From CAUZFZ01 sp963579025 (GTDB lineage Bacteria; Planctomycetota; Planctomycetia; Planctomycetales; Planctomycetaceae): a DNA stretch of 64,000 bases. Each line of letters begins with the position of its first letter. Position 1 is the stretch's first letter. Under the pieces are notes generated by a model. The model was given only the letters and a program-made list of their open reading frames with translations, ran no database searches and was not told the DNA's origin. The stretch spans positions 48,218 to 112,217 of the forward strand of contig CAUZFZ010000012.1 of NCBI GenBank assembly GCA_963579025.1. The letters run 5' to 3'. The translations under genes were made by a program, and so were the position numbers. Shown in pieces: positions 26,062 to 34,844 of this stretch.

Positions 26062-27858
26062 TCATTCGCCAGGCAGCCCGAACGCTTTCAGCAGTGCGCG
26101 ATGTGCGACCTCGCCGTTTTCGGCTGAGATGACTGCGCTGATGCGGATTTCGCTGGTGTTGATCATGTCCACGTTGACGTCTGCCTCAGCAAGGGCACGG
26201 AACATTGTCTGGCCGACTCCCGTGTGGCTGCGCAGGCCAATTCCCATGACCGACAGCTTTGCAATGTCGCGGGCATGGCTAAGGGTTGTTTCCGGCCAGC
26301 GTTCCAGAACTTCGCTGACCAGCAGCCGGCATGCACTGAGCGACTCGCGCGGGACTGAGAACGAGATGCTCGCGCGGCCATGGTGGCTCATGTTCTGTAC
26401 GATCATGTCGACCATGATGCCACCATTCGCCACCGATTCGAAGACGTGGGCAGCAACACCAACCTCATCCGGCAGGTTGCCGATCGTCACGCGCGACTGT
26501 GCGGTGTCGAGCTGCACTTCGCTGACAACAATGTCCTCCATGCTGCCGAGATTCGTGACAACATCCTGCTCAAGCCGAGTCTGGCCTGCGTCTGCCGAGG
26601 ACTGGTCTGGATTCGAGCAGCCCATCCGAGGCGAAGAGGGGCGAGGTGCGTGCAGTTCAAATCCGCGATGAACGGCCTGCAACGCAGTTTGAGCCAGTTC
26701 ACGATTAATCTGCACGGAGATTTTGATCTCGCTCGTCGTGATCATGTTGATCCCGACCTCAGCGTCACGAAGCGCTGCAAACATCTGCGCCGCAACTCCG
26801 GTGTGCGTCCGCATTCCGGCACCCACGACCGAGACCTTGGACAGATTGGTCCCGTGTCGCACGCAGCCGGCTCCCAGTTCGTCAACGGCTTCCTGTGCGG
26901 CGGTCAGTGTTTCCGCCAGGTCGCCTTCCGGGACCGTGAACGACACTTCCGCATCCCCCCCGGGTGAGGGGACATCCTGGACGACCATGTCGATCGGGAT
27001 TTTTCGCTCGGCCATTTTGGTGAATACCAGACTCATCACACCGGGCCGGTCGGGGATACCGATAAGACTCACGCGAGCTTCGTTCTTCACGATTGCCAGT
27101 CCAGTGACAATCGGCGCATCAGCGTCTGCTTCCGGAGCAATCAGCGTCCCCTCGCCATCTGAGTACGACGGCCGCACTCGAATACGAACGTTGTACTTCT
27201 TCGCGAATTCAATCGACCGCGAGTGCATCACGCCGGCGCCCACGCTCGCCAGTTCCAGCATTTCGTCGTACGAGATGCAGTCGACTTTTCTCGCATCTTC
27301 GACCAGCCGTGGATCAGTGGAGAACACGCCTTCGACGTCCGTGTATATCTCACACAAATCGGCCTGCAGGACGGCGGCCAGAGCGGTGGCAGTCGTGTCG
27401 CTGCCGCCGCGGCCGAGAGTCGTGATGTTGAAGTCGTCGTCAATCCCCTGAAAACCGGCAGCGATCACGATGTTCCCGGCGTCCAGTTCCCGCCGCATTC
27501 GCTCGGTGGAGATTTCGCGGATCCGGGCTTTCGAGAATGACGAATCGGTACGGACGCCGATTTGAGCACCTGTCAGGCTGACGGCGGGTTCGCCCAGCTT
27601 CCTGGCTGCCATGGCCATCAGGGCGACAGATTCCTGCTCGCCGGTGGTCAGGAGCATGTCCATTTCGCGAGCGGGGGGGTCGTCCGTGATTTCGGCAGCA
27701 AGCCCGATGAGTTCGTCGGTCTTCTTGCCGCGGGCACTGACAACGACGACAACGTCATGCCCGGCTTGCTTCGCCGCAACCGCTCGGCTGGCCGCCCGCA
27801 TGATCTTCGAGGCGTCCGCCACACTGGTTCCGCCAAATTTCTGTACAACAACTGACAC
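26062..27858 (-). CDS. lysC: Aspartate kinase with four ACT domains
   Basis: Phosphorylates aspartate, the first step toward Lys, Thr, Met and diaminopimelate. The kinase domain (about 1-250) carries VQKFGGTSVAD, FQGIDDDFNITTLGRGGSDTTATAL and EIYTDVEGVFSTDPR. The regulatory part is twice the usual size: two ACT pairs, about 265-415 and 435-595. These are linked by a Ser/Pro-rich spacer, and the second pair repeats the first (VSVVGAGMRTHTGVAAQMFAAL against LSVMGIGLRSHTGVGQTMFRAL). 598 residues against about 405 for the common type. The extra pair suggests more complex feedback by Lys/Thr. It diverges from the HAD gene. Confidence 0.93.
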   Translation of the reverse strand: MSVVVQKFGGTSVADASKIMRAASRAVAAKQAGHDVVVVVSARGKKTDELIGLAAEITDDPPAREMDMLLTTGEQESVALMAMAARKLGEPAVSLTGAQIGVRTDSSFSKARIREISTERMRRELDAGNIVIAAGFQGIDDDFNITTLGRGGSDTTATALAAVLQADLCEIYTDVEGVFSTDPRLVEDARKVDCISYDEMLELASVGAGVMHSRSIEFAKKYNVRIRVRPSYSDGEGTLIAPEADADAPIVTGLAIVKNEARVSLIGIPDRPGVMSLVFTKMAERKIPIDMVVQDVPSPGGDAEVSFTVPEGDLAETLTAAQEAVDELGAGCVRHGTNLSKVSVVGAGMRTHTGVAAQMFAALRDAEVGINMITTSEIKISVQINRELAQTALQAVHRGFELHAPRPSSPRMGCSNPDQSSADAGQTRLEQDVVTNLGSMEDIVVSEVQLDTAQSRVTIGNLPDEVGVAAHVFESVANGGIMVDMIVQNMSHHGRASISFSVPRESLSACRLLVSEVLERWPETTLSHARDIAKLSVMGIGLRSHTGVGQTMFRALAEADVNVDMINTSEIRISAVISAENGEVAHRALLKAFGLPGE

Positions 27859-28000
27859 GGAATCGTCTCGCAGAGAAGGCTATGGAACGGCGAATCAGTC
27901 CGAAGCGCGGGCGGAAGATATCAGACGCCCTGCACGCTGCGAACTGACATCAGGCCGGGGATTTTCGGCGTCGCATCACATCGCACAGAGGAATGTCGAG

Positions 28001-28702
28001 TTGTCAGTTCGCTGGATCGTATTTGACGCTGTCGGGACGGTGATCGAGCCCGTTCCCGACGTTGCCACCGTATACCACTCCATCGGCAGTCAGCATGATT
28101 CGCGTTTGTCACGTTCTGAAGTGTCCGATCGGTTTCGTTCCGCGTTTCAGGCAGACGAGGCGGCTGATCGAGCGACGAATCGGCTGATGACCGACGAATC
28201 TGCCGAATGCGCGCGTTGGCGCCGAATTGTCAGTGGCGTCCTCGATGACGTGGATGATTTGGACGGCTGCTTTCAAGACCTGTTCGACCATTTTGGTCGC
28301 CCCGGTTCATGGCAGTGCTTCGACGACGTCTCCACGACGCTGAAGGATTCCGTGTCGCGGGGCTACCGACTGGCGATCGCCTCAAACTTCGACCGGCGTC
28401 TACACGCGATTTGCGATGAGCTTGGAGAGCTACCGTTGTTCGAGGAACGCGTCATTTCTTCAGAAGTCGAATGGCGCAAGCCGGCCAGTGAGTTCTATCG
28501 GGCGGTCATCGACCGTCTGTCGGCTCCGGCAGATCAGATACTGGTTGTTGGCGATGACGAGGTGAACGATGTCCGCGCAGCGCGAGCGGCCGGGATGCGG
28601 GCCATCCATCTGGACCGCACGACTGCGACGCATCATCGTGCGGCGACATCGAGCGATTCGCCGATCTCATCCTTGACCGAATTGCTGGAGCGATTGTCTT
28701 GA
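28001..28702 (+). CDS. HAD-family hydrolase (REG-2-like)
   Basis: The start is TTG 28001 with AGAGG nine bases before; 233 residues. Motif I is FDAVGTV (nucleophile Asp9; the usual second Asp is Val, common in REG-2-type HADs). Motif II is AIASNFDRR, motif III the Lys in VEWRKPA, and motif IV VVGDDEVNDVRAARAAGM. A helical cap of C1 type lies between motifs I and II. It is probably a small-molecule phosphatase; with motif I modified, full activity is uncertain. Its stop overlaps the start of the next gene by four bases (TTGA). Confidence 0.85.
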   Translation: MSVRWIVFDAVGTVIEPVPDVATVYHSIGSQHDSRLSRSEVSDRFRSAFQADEAADRATNRLMTDESAECARWRRIVSGVLDDVDDLDGCFQDLFDHFGRPGSWQCFDDVSTTLKDSVSRGYRLAIASNFDRRLHAICDELGELPLFEERVISSEVEWRKPASEFYRAVIDRLSAPADQILVVGDDEVNDVRAARAAGMRAIHLDRTTATHHRAATSSDSPISSLTELLERLS

Positions 28703-29571
28703 GTGATCCCTGGGTCGCCATTCAGAGAAACCCGCGTTCCGGCAGCGGCCGTCGGCGCCGACCACTGCTGGAGCTGATTGCGGCGCTGAAGCGTCGCGGC
28801 TTGCGACCACGGATGTTCCGCAATCGGGAACGGATGCACGCGGTCGTAACCGATCCAGAACGACGCGCCAGTCTGGTCTGTATTGTCGCGGCTGGCGGAG
28901 ACGGCACGATCGGCGACGTGATCAATCGTTGCCCGGACATTCCCGTCTGCCCATTTCCGCTGGGAACAGAAAACGTCCTGTGCCGGTATCTGGGTATCCC
29001 GCGTTGCGGCGAGACGGTCGCCAATCTGATTGCCGGTGGCCAGCCACGACGTCTCGATCTCGGATCATCGGGTGACCGGCGGTTCCTGCTGATGACCAGC
29101 GTCGGATTCGATGCCGAGGTTATTCATCGTCTGCATGACAGTCGCAGCGGCAATATCTCGCACTTCAATTATGCGAAACCCATTCTGCAGACGGCGTTCG
29201 GATACGCGTATCCTGATCTCCGAGTCACGATCGACGATCAGCCGGAACAGATTCGCGGCAGTCTGGTGGTTGTCGCCAATGTCCCGGCATACGCGTTCCG
29301 GCTGCCGATCACTCCGGATGCCCGTCCCGACAGCGGCCGGTTCAGCGTGTGTGTGTTTCACAAACCGGGATCACTCCAACTGCTTCGCTATTGGAACCTG
29401 GTCCGCCGCACTGCCCATCTTGATCGCGACGACGTCACGATGTGCGAAGCCACCATAGTCCGCATCGAATCAGACCAACCGGTCTCGATGCAGATGGACG
29501 GCGATCCTGCCAGTGCCACGCCCTGCGAACTGACCGTACTGCCAAGGGCCATGGAGATTTTTGCTCCCTGA
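28699..29571 (+). CDS. Diacylglycerol kinase-like lipid kinase
   Basis: 290 residues from TTG 28699. The N-terminus QRNPRSGSGRRRRP and the nucleotide-binding AAGGDGTIGDVINR (GGDGT at 66-70) define the DAGK catalytic domain, with CPFPLGTENVLCRYLGIP next. The C-terminal YegS-like sandwich (FRLPITPDARPDSGRFSVC) follows. It phosphorylates a lipid such as diacylglycerol or a sphingoid base at the inner membrane. Translation is coupled to the upstream HAD phosphatase through the TTGA overlap, so a kinase and a phosphatase are co-produced. Confidence 0.87.
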   Translation: MSDPWVAIQRNPRSGSGRRRRPLLELIAALKRRGLRPRMFRNRERMHAVVTDPERRASLVCIVAAGGDGTIGDVINRCPDIPVCPFPLGTENVLCRYLGIPRCGETVANLIAGGQPRRLDLGSSGDRRFLLMTSVGFDAEVIHRLHDSRSGNISHFNYAKPILQTAFGYAYPDLRVTIDDQPEQIRGSLVVVANVPAYAFRLPITPDARPDSGRFSVCVFHKPGSLQLLRYWNLVRRTAHLDRDDVTMCEATIVRIESDQPVSMQMDGDPASATPCELTVLPRAMEIFAP

Positions 29572-29673
29572 ATCAGTCGCAAACGGTGCCGAATCCTTCG
29601 TTTTCAATCGCTCGACATGGGATTCGAAATCGCTACAACGTCCCGCCCGTGACTCTCAAAGAAGGATCGACCC

Positions 29674-30660
29674 ATGGCGATTAACGTGTACGGCGTCGGA
29701 AACGCGCTGGTGGACATTCAGGCTCAGGTCAGCGACGACGTCGTGACGGAACTCGATTTCTCGAAGGGTTTTACGACGCTGATCGACGACGCCACGCAGC
29801 AGCGAGTGCTCCAGCGTCTGGACGGAATCCCTCTGACACGCTGTGCCGGTGGTTCCGCAGCCAACACGATCATTGGCATCGCACAGTTTGGTGGCACTGC
29901 CGCCTACGCCGGGAAAGTGGCCGACGACTCGATCGGTGAGTTTTTTCAGAAAGACCTGCGGGAACTGGGGGTGGCGATCGAAGTGCCGCCCGCAACGGGC
30001 CAAAGCGGTACCTGTGTCGTCCTGATTACCGACGACGCGCAGCGGACGATGCTGACCAATCTGGCGGTATCGGCCAGTCTGTCCGCGGACGACATCATCG
30101 AGGACGAAATCCGCAAGGCTGAGTGGATTTACGTCGAAGGATACCTGTTCGCCGGCGACACCCTTGCCGCCGCTCGCCGCGCGATCGAACTGGCCGTGAA
30201 GCACAATGTCAAAGTGGCACTGACCGTGTCCGATCCGTTTATCGTCAACATGTGCCGCGACGAATTGATCCAACTGATCGAAGGTCCCGTCGATCTGCTG
30301 TTCTGCAATCTGGAAGAGGCCCGGGCTCTGACCGGACAGCACGATCCGGCCGAGTGCGCTGCGGAGATTCATCGACACGCGACGTGCGTCGCACTCACAC
30401 TGGGAGCGGAAGGATCGCTCCTGATGCACGACGATATCCTGACTCCGATCGAGGGCTTTCCCGTCAAAGCGATCGACACAACCGGCGCCGGAGACATGTA
30501 TGCCGCCGGAATCCTGTATGGCATCACGAATGACCTGACCTGGAAGCAGGCCGGACACCTGGCATCACATGCCGCTGGCCGGGTCGTCAGTCAATTGGGA
30601 GCCCGACTCGCTGTGCCCTTCACAGCCGAGGAGATCGAGCAGCTTCTGCCGCAGGCCTGA
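29674..30660 (+). CDS. PfkB-family carbohydrate/nucleoside kinase (adenosine-kinase-like)
   Basis: 328 residues. The N-terminal GNALVDIQAQV, GGSAANTIIGIAQFGG (signature 1) and IDTTGAGDMYAAGILYG (signature 2, catalytic base Asp274) are clear. The close match to adenosine-kinase-like members is the N-terminal VYGVGNALVD and AGGSAANT. It phosphorylates a ribose or nucleoside hydroxyl; the exact substrate is unknown. It follows the lipid kinase by about 100 bp on the same strand and has its own AGGA box. Confidence 0.9.
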   Translation: MAINVYGVGNALVDIQAQVSDDVVTELDFSKGFTTLIDDATQQRVLQRLDGIPLTRCAGGSAANTIIGIAQFGGTAAYAGKVADDSIGEFFQKDLRELGVAIEVPPATGQSGTCVVLITDDAQRTMLTNLAVSASLSADDIIEDEIRKAEWIYVEGYLFAGDTLAAARRAIELAVKHNVKVALTVSDPFIVNMCRDELIQLIEGPVDLLFCNLEEARALTGQHDPAECAAEIHRHATCVALTLGAEGSLLMHDDILTPIEGFPVKAIDTTGAGDMYAAGILYGITNDLTWKQAGHLASHAAGRVVSQLGARLAVPFTAEEIEQLLPQA

Positions 30661-30681
30661 GTTGGGAACACTGATTCACGC

Positions 30682-30805
30682 CAGGCTCTGTTTGAAAACC
30701 CGTAGGATGGGCACTCTTGCCCGTCCGCACATCGCGATTCGTCGAGAAATGGACGGGCAAGAGTGCCCATCCTACGAGTGGTTTCGAGTTTTCAAACAGA
30801 GCCTG
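30682..30805. repeat. Nested perfect inverted repeat, MITE-like
   Basis: The outer arms 30682-30698 and 30789-30805 (CAGGCTCTGTTTGAAAA and its complement) are perfect over 17 bp. The inner arms 30701-30726 and 30751-30776 (CGTAGGATGGGC ... CCCGTCC) are perfect over 26 bp around a 24-bp loop. Each inner arm can itself fold (GGGC-ACTCTT-GCCC). Perfect arms suggest recent spread or selection. No ORF inside. The element lies between two co-directional genes and could attenuate transcription. Confidence 0.85.
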
Positions 30806-30858
30806 ATCTTCGCTGATTCCATGAGTGCTGATCAGCGGAAATTAGTGTTCCACTTGCC

Positions 30859-31614
30859 ATGCAAAACGTTGTCATCATCGGCGCCAGTAATGTGACGCTC
30901 GCTCTGCCATTGATCTGGAAGAGCATGAGTCGGCGTGACGAACCGACTCGCCTGTTCGTGGCTGCGGGACATGGTCGATCGTTCGGATTGCCGAACACGG
31001 TTATGGGCCGAACATTGCCCAGCCTGCTGGAATGTGGACTGTGGCAAAGCCTCGACCAGCAACGGCCGGCTTCCGGCACACTGCAGGTCATCATTACGGA
31101 CGTCGGAAACGACATCCTTTATGGGGCGTCCGTCGATGAGATTGTTGACTGGGTGACTGAGTGCGTTGATCGTTTCACGGCGCTGGGGGGCAACATTGTC
31201 CTGACTTCCCTTCCACGTGAATCACTGGTCAGCCTGAAACCGTCACGATTCCGCTTCTTTCGCACCGTTCTGTTTCCTCGATCACGGCTGTCGTTCGGGG
31301 ACTGCATGGACCAGGCGCGCGAGCTGGATCAGAAGCTCGTCGAACTGGCAACAGACCGCTCGGTTTCACTCGTCGGCACTGAACCGCACTGGTACGGTGC
31401 CGACCCGATTCATGTCCGACGGCGATTTCGGCCGGAGGCATGGCAACGGTATCTCTCACCCTTTTTTTCAGAGCCGGATGTGACAGCAGCCACCACCCAT
31501 GACAGCCTGCGCGTCTGGCGTCAGAAGGCAGAAGTCCGCTGGCGAGGACGGCGACGTCTGGAGTCCAGCCAGCCGGTTCTTGACGAGGAGCAGTCACAGC
31601 TCTGGCTTTTCTAA
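30859..31614 (+). CDS. SGNH-like hydrolase, unusual block I
   Basis: 251 residues; I recognise the fold pattern but no named family. Block I is IIGASNVT (Ser10, where GDSL enzymes have G-D-S), block III is ITDVGNDILYG (Asn84), and the DxxH block is ADPIHVRRR (Asp182, His185). Gly of block II may be AAGHGRSFGLP. No signal peptide, so it is cytoplasmic, unlike many SGNH esterases. The C-terminus is Arg/Trp-rich (VRWRGRRRLE) with no assignment. It is followed 35 bp later by the Gfo/Idh-like gene. Confidence 0.6.
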   Translation: MQNVVIIGASNVTLALPLIWKSMSRRDEPTRLFVAAGHGRSFGLPNTVMGRTLPSLLECGLWQSLDQQRPASGTLQVIITDVGNDILYGASVDEIVDWVTECVDRFTALGGNIVLTSLPRESLVSLKPSRFRFFRTVLFPRSRLSFGDCMDQARELDQKLVELATDRSVSLVGTEPHWYGADPIHVRRRFRPEAWQRYLSPFFSEPDVTAATTHDSLRVWRQKAEVRWRGRRRLESSQPVLDEEQSQLWLF

Positions 31615-31649
31615 CTGATCGACCCTCTCGCTCTGGCCTGCCTGTTCCG

Positions 31650-32735
31650 ATGAAAGCGACGTCCGACCTGTCTACCGAGCCCGCTGATACCCAGGCACCG
31701 TTACGCATTGGCGTGATCGGCGATTCCCGCCCGGCGATGTTTCATCTCGAGTCGGCGGCATTGCATGTCGGCTTCACGCCGATCGCCGCGGCCATTCCAG
31801 ATGACGAGGTCCCGAACTGCGAGTCGATACCGGGCTGCCCGTTTCTGCCCGTCGATGTATTACTCGACCGACCGGAAGTCGAACTGGTATTCGTCACCGG
31901 TGCACCAGATGACGTCATCGAGCAGAGTCAGCGTGTTCTGAAGTCAGGCCGACACGTTGTGCTCGACGCGGACGCAGATTTGACATCAGCGTCCCTTGAG
32001 GCACTGTTCGATCTGGCTGACAGCACCGGTTGCTTCTGCAACATCTGGCGACCACATCAGGCTGACGAAAACTGGCGGCAGGCGATTCAGGTGAGGGCAT
32101 CGACCGAATCGAGTCCAGGTGCTGTCCGATCGGTCCGGTTCCTGCTGCACGACCTCGCGGCATCCATGCTCCCCCCGACAGGTTGGAAATCTCGGACGGT
32201 CGCACACAGTGAAAACGCTTATGGCGTGCTTGCGACTGTCGGGACACACCGAATTGCACAGCTCGTTGAGCTCCTTGACGGACGTGTCGTCGCCGTTCGT
32301 GGCCAACTGAGTTTCCGTCGTGTGAAATTCGGCTCAGCCGAAACCGCCGCCGATTCCGAATCAAACGTCGATGCTACGGACAGCGGGTTTCTGGCGTGCA
32401 TTTCCTTTGCCTCGGGAGCAACGGCAGTCGTCGACGTGAGCATGTCCTGCGCTGCACCGTTGGCAACAGGCTGGGTGATGCAGTTTGAACGCGGCGGATT
32501 CGCGGATGGGCAGCACAGCATCACGGTCGAAGACGGCGAGATTTACCATGTCCCCGTCCCGGTCGAGCCATTTGATCCATATGCCGACCTGAGAGCGAGC
32601 ATTCGCAACGAAGACACTGCGAGAACCCAGGCGAGGAGCCGGGCCACTCACACGCAGGAAATTCGAGTTGCGAGGATCATCGAACTGATCCGTCATTCGC
32701 ACGACACCGGGCAGGTCATCACCTGTGATGTCTGA
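31650..32735 (+). CDS. Gfo/Idh/MocA-like protein with degenerate catalytic motif
   Basis: 361 residues. The N-terminal Rossmann strand (LRIGVIGDSRPAMFHLESA) and the layout LVFVTGAPDDVIEQSQRVLKSGRHVVLDADAD resemble Gfo/Idh/MocA oxidoreductases. The usual E-K-P at the end of that segment is D-A-D-A, so the Lys that helps bind cofactor and substrate is absent. The C-terminal beta-sheet (GFLACISFASGATAVVDVSMS) also fits. It may be catalytically altered or regulatory. It is probably co-transcribed with the SGNH-like gene. Confidence 0.65.
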   Translation: MKATSDLSTEPADTQAPLRIGVIGDSRPAMFHLESAALHVGFTPIAAAIPDDEVPNCESIPGCPFLPVDVLLDRPEVELVFVTGAPDDVIEQSQRVLKSGRHVVLDADADLTSASLEALFDLADSTGCFCNIWRPHQADENWRQAIQVRASTESSPGAVRSVRFLLHDLAASMLPPTGWKSRTVAHSENAYGVLATVGTHRIAQLVELLDGRVVAVRGQLSFRRVKFGSAETAADSESNVDATDSGFLACISFASGATAVVDVSMSCAAPLATGWVMQFERGGFADGQHSITVEDGEIYHVPVPVEPFDPYADLRASIRNEDTARTQARSRATHTQEIRVARIIELIRHSHDTGQVITCDV

Positions 32736-32783
32736 TGCCGCGGAGACTGGCGTCGTGCAATGACCACTGACTCGAGCGACCGG

Positions 32784-33707
32784 TCAGGACCAGACAAAGA
32801 TCTCGTTTCGGTCGCTGGAATAACCGATGAACGTCGCGAGAACGATGCGTGGCAATTCGCCGGGGACACCGGGGACCTCGTGAATGCATCGCGTGTTGAA
32901 AAAGTACAGATCGCCGGGAGCCAGTACGACGTCTGCATTCGCGATGTTTTGCTCGCGCGCGTAATCGTGGAACCCGCCTGACTTCAAATGAGGGTCGACG
33001 TCTTCATTCCACAGGCACTGGTGCAGCCGACACTGCGCTGTCACGTCGCCGAGCTGTGTGTTCTGCAACACGAGCACTCCCGCAAACTGGTGCTCGAAGT
33101 CATGCACGGCGTATTCGCCCCGCTTTTCCCGAAGTCGAACCGAGTCGAAATGCGGAGCGTACGTGTATCCGCCGTAGTGGGCTCGAATGATGGCCGGCCC
33201 GTATTTGCGTCCATCCGGCTCGTGCGCCGTCACGACCGTTTTATCGCGCGAGAGCGCTTCAAGGGACGAGTACATCAGTTTGATCGGGTCATTCCCATCG
33301 TCGAACAGTCGATCGAACAGGGCATGCGTTTCTTCGCTGTGGGCTAGAAACGCCTCTTTGTCTGAGCCGCGGTAACCCAGACTCGAACCAATATCGATGC
33401 GGTTCTTGCCGACCGCTTCGGGCGACTTCCAGGCCAGCGTCGCCGAGCTGTTGGTTCCCTCGCGATAGTATCCTTCAGGAATCGACTTCTTTTGAAACTT
33501 CTCGGGGATTGGCTTACTGCGATCGTACAGCAGTTCTTCGAGCACAAGTCGATCAACCAATTGACTGCATGACTCGGCTGACCACGCATTGCGAATCACA
33601 AGAGCCGGGATTCTCCCGGCGGCGAGTTCGTCGAGTGGTGACTCAAAACGGTCCAACGCCGTTTGAATGTCTGGTTCAACCAGAGGCCAGGTCGTGTGGT
33701 CGGTCAC
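32784..33707 (-). CDS. 2-oxoglutarate/Fe(II)-dependent dioxygenase-like protein
   Basis: 307 residues. The facial triad is readable: His186 and Asp188 in YAPHFDSVRLRE and His276 in NTRCIHEVPG, with Arg287 (LPRIVLATFIGY) placed to bind 2-oxoglutarate. PGDLYFFN before the distal His is typical of the jelly-roll. It is a hydroxylase of unknown substrate. It is the last gene of a minus-strand set after UDP-xylose synthase and UDP-glucuronate epimerase (54-bp gap), so a sugar or glycan-linked substrate is possible. No signal peptide. Confidence 0.78.
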   Translation of the reverse strand: MTDHTTWPLVEPDIQTALDRFESPLDELAAGRIPALVIRNAWSAESCSQLVDRLVLEELLYDRSKPIPEKFQKKSIPEGYYREGTNSSATLAWKSPEAVGKNRIDIGSSLGYRGSDKEAFLAHSEETHALFDRLFDDGNDPIKLMYSSLEALSRDKTVVTAHEPDGRKYGPAIIRAHYGGYTYAPHFDSVRLREKRGEYAVHDFEHQFAGVLVLQNTQLGDVTAQCRLHQCLWNEDVDPHLKSGGFHDYAREQNIANADVVLAPGDLYFFNTRCIHEVPGVPGELPRIVLATFIGYSSDRNEIFVWS

Positions 33708-33761
33708 CGAGTTCTCCCATGGGCGTCTGGCGGAGTACTTGTGTGTGCTGAGGGCGGCACG

Positions 33762-34769
33762 CTATGCGCCGTGGTACTCGCGGTACCACTCAACAAACCG
33801 GGCGACACCATCTTCGATCGACGTCGCAGGTTTGAAATCGACGTCACGAATCAGGTCGTCCACATCGGCAAACGTCGCGGGAACATCGCCCGGCTGCATG
33901 GGCATGAAGTTCTTCTCTGCGGTCCGACCCAGGCAGCTCTCCAGAACTTCAATCAGATGCATCAGCTCAACCGGCTGGTTGTTGCCAATGTTGTACACGC
34001 GGTACGGAGCAGAACTTGTGGCCGGATCAGGATTCGCTCCAGACCAGTCAGAGTCGCCTGTCGGGACATTGTCCGTCACGCGGATCACGCCCTCAACAAT
34101 ATCGTCGACATACGTGAAGTCGCGTTGCATCTGCCCGTTGTTGTAAACGTCGATTGGGCGTCCGGAGAGAATGGCGTCCGTAAACAGAAACAGCGCCATG
34201 TCGGGACGTCCCCACGGTCCATACACCGTGAAGAACCTCAGACCGGTTGTGGGCAAATCGTACAGATGGCTGTAGGTGTGCGCCATTAACTCGTTGGCCT
34301 TCTTGGACGCCGCATACAGGCTGATCGGATGATCGACGTTGTCGTGAATCGAGAACGGCATGGTCGTATTGCCGCCGTAAACGGAACTCGACGATGCGTA
34401 AGACAGGTGCTTCACGCCCGAATGGCGGCAGCCTTCGATCACGTTTACGAAGCCGACCAGGTTGGAATCGACGTACGCATGCGGATTCGTCAGCGAATAG
34501 CGCACTCCGGCCTGCGCCGCGAGGTTGATGACAAAGTCAAATTGCTCGGTTTCAAACAGTCCCGGCATGCGCTCGCGGTCGGCGAGGTCCATCTCAACGA
34601 AACGGAACCCGTCGCGTGCCGTCAATCGTGCGAGCCGATCGTGCTTGAGCTGGACGCTGTAGTAGTCGTTCAGGTTGTCGAGACCGACGACTTCATCGCC
34701 ACGATCCAGCAGTCGATGCGACGTGTGGGATCCGATAAAGCCGGCCGCTCCAGTGACAAGATATTTCAT
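33762..34769 (-). CDS. UDP-glucuronate 4-epimerase-like SDR
   Basis: 335 residues. Interconverts UDP-glucuronate and UDP-galacturonate. The NAD motif is GAAGFIG (7-13). The active site is SYASSSSVYGG with Tyr152-x3-Lys156 (SLYAASKKANE). DNLNDYYSVQLK, AAQAGVRYSLTNPHAY and VYGPWGRPDMALFLFT are the sequences that separate these epimerases from UDP-glucose 4-epimerase. Cytoplasmic. It is downstream of UDP-xylose synthase, which uses the same UDP-glucuronate pool. Confidence 0.9.
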   Translation of the reverse strand: MKYLVTGAAGFIGSHTSHRLLDRGDEVVGLDNLNDYYSVQLKHDRLARLTARDGFRFVEMDLADRERMPGLFETEQFDFVINLAAQAGVRYSLTNPHAYVDSNLVGFVNVIEGCRHSGVKHLSYASSSSVYGGNTTMPFSIHDNVDHPISLYAASKKANELMAHTYSHLYDLPTTGLRFFTVYGPWGRPDMALFLFTDAILSGRPIDVYNNGQMQRDFTYVDDIVEGVIRVTDNVPTGDSDWSGANPDPATSSAPYRVYNIGNNQPVELMHLIEVLESCLGRTAEKNFMPMQPGDVPATFADVDDLIRDVDFKPATSIEDGVARFVEWYREYHGA

Positions 34770-34798
34770 AGGTTAAAGCCGCAAGCTGAAGGCAGTAG

Positions 34799-34844
34799 CC
34801 GCACTCGCCAGAGTGCGGGAGACTCCGCGTTCGGGCAAACGCGG
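34799..34844. repeat. Two adjacent hairpins between the UDP-sugar genes
   Basis: CCGCACTC-GCCA-GAGTGCGG (34799-34818) and CCGCGTT-CGGGCA-AACGCGG (34825-34844) are perfect stems separated by six bases. They fill most of the 75-bp gap between the two UDP-sugar genes and end just where the UXS stop begins. They may reduce read-through to the epimerase and oxygenase genes. Confidence 0.65.
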
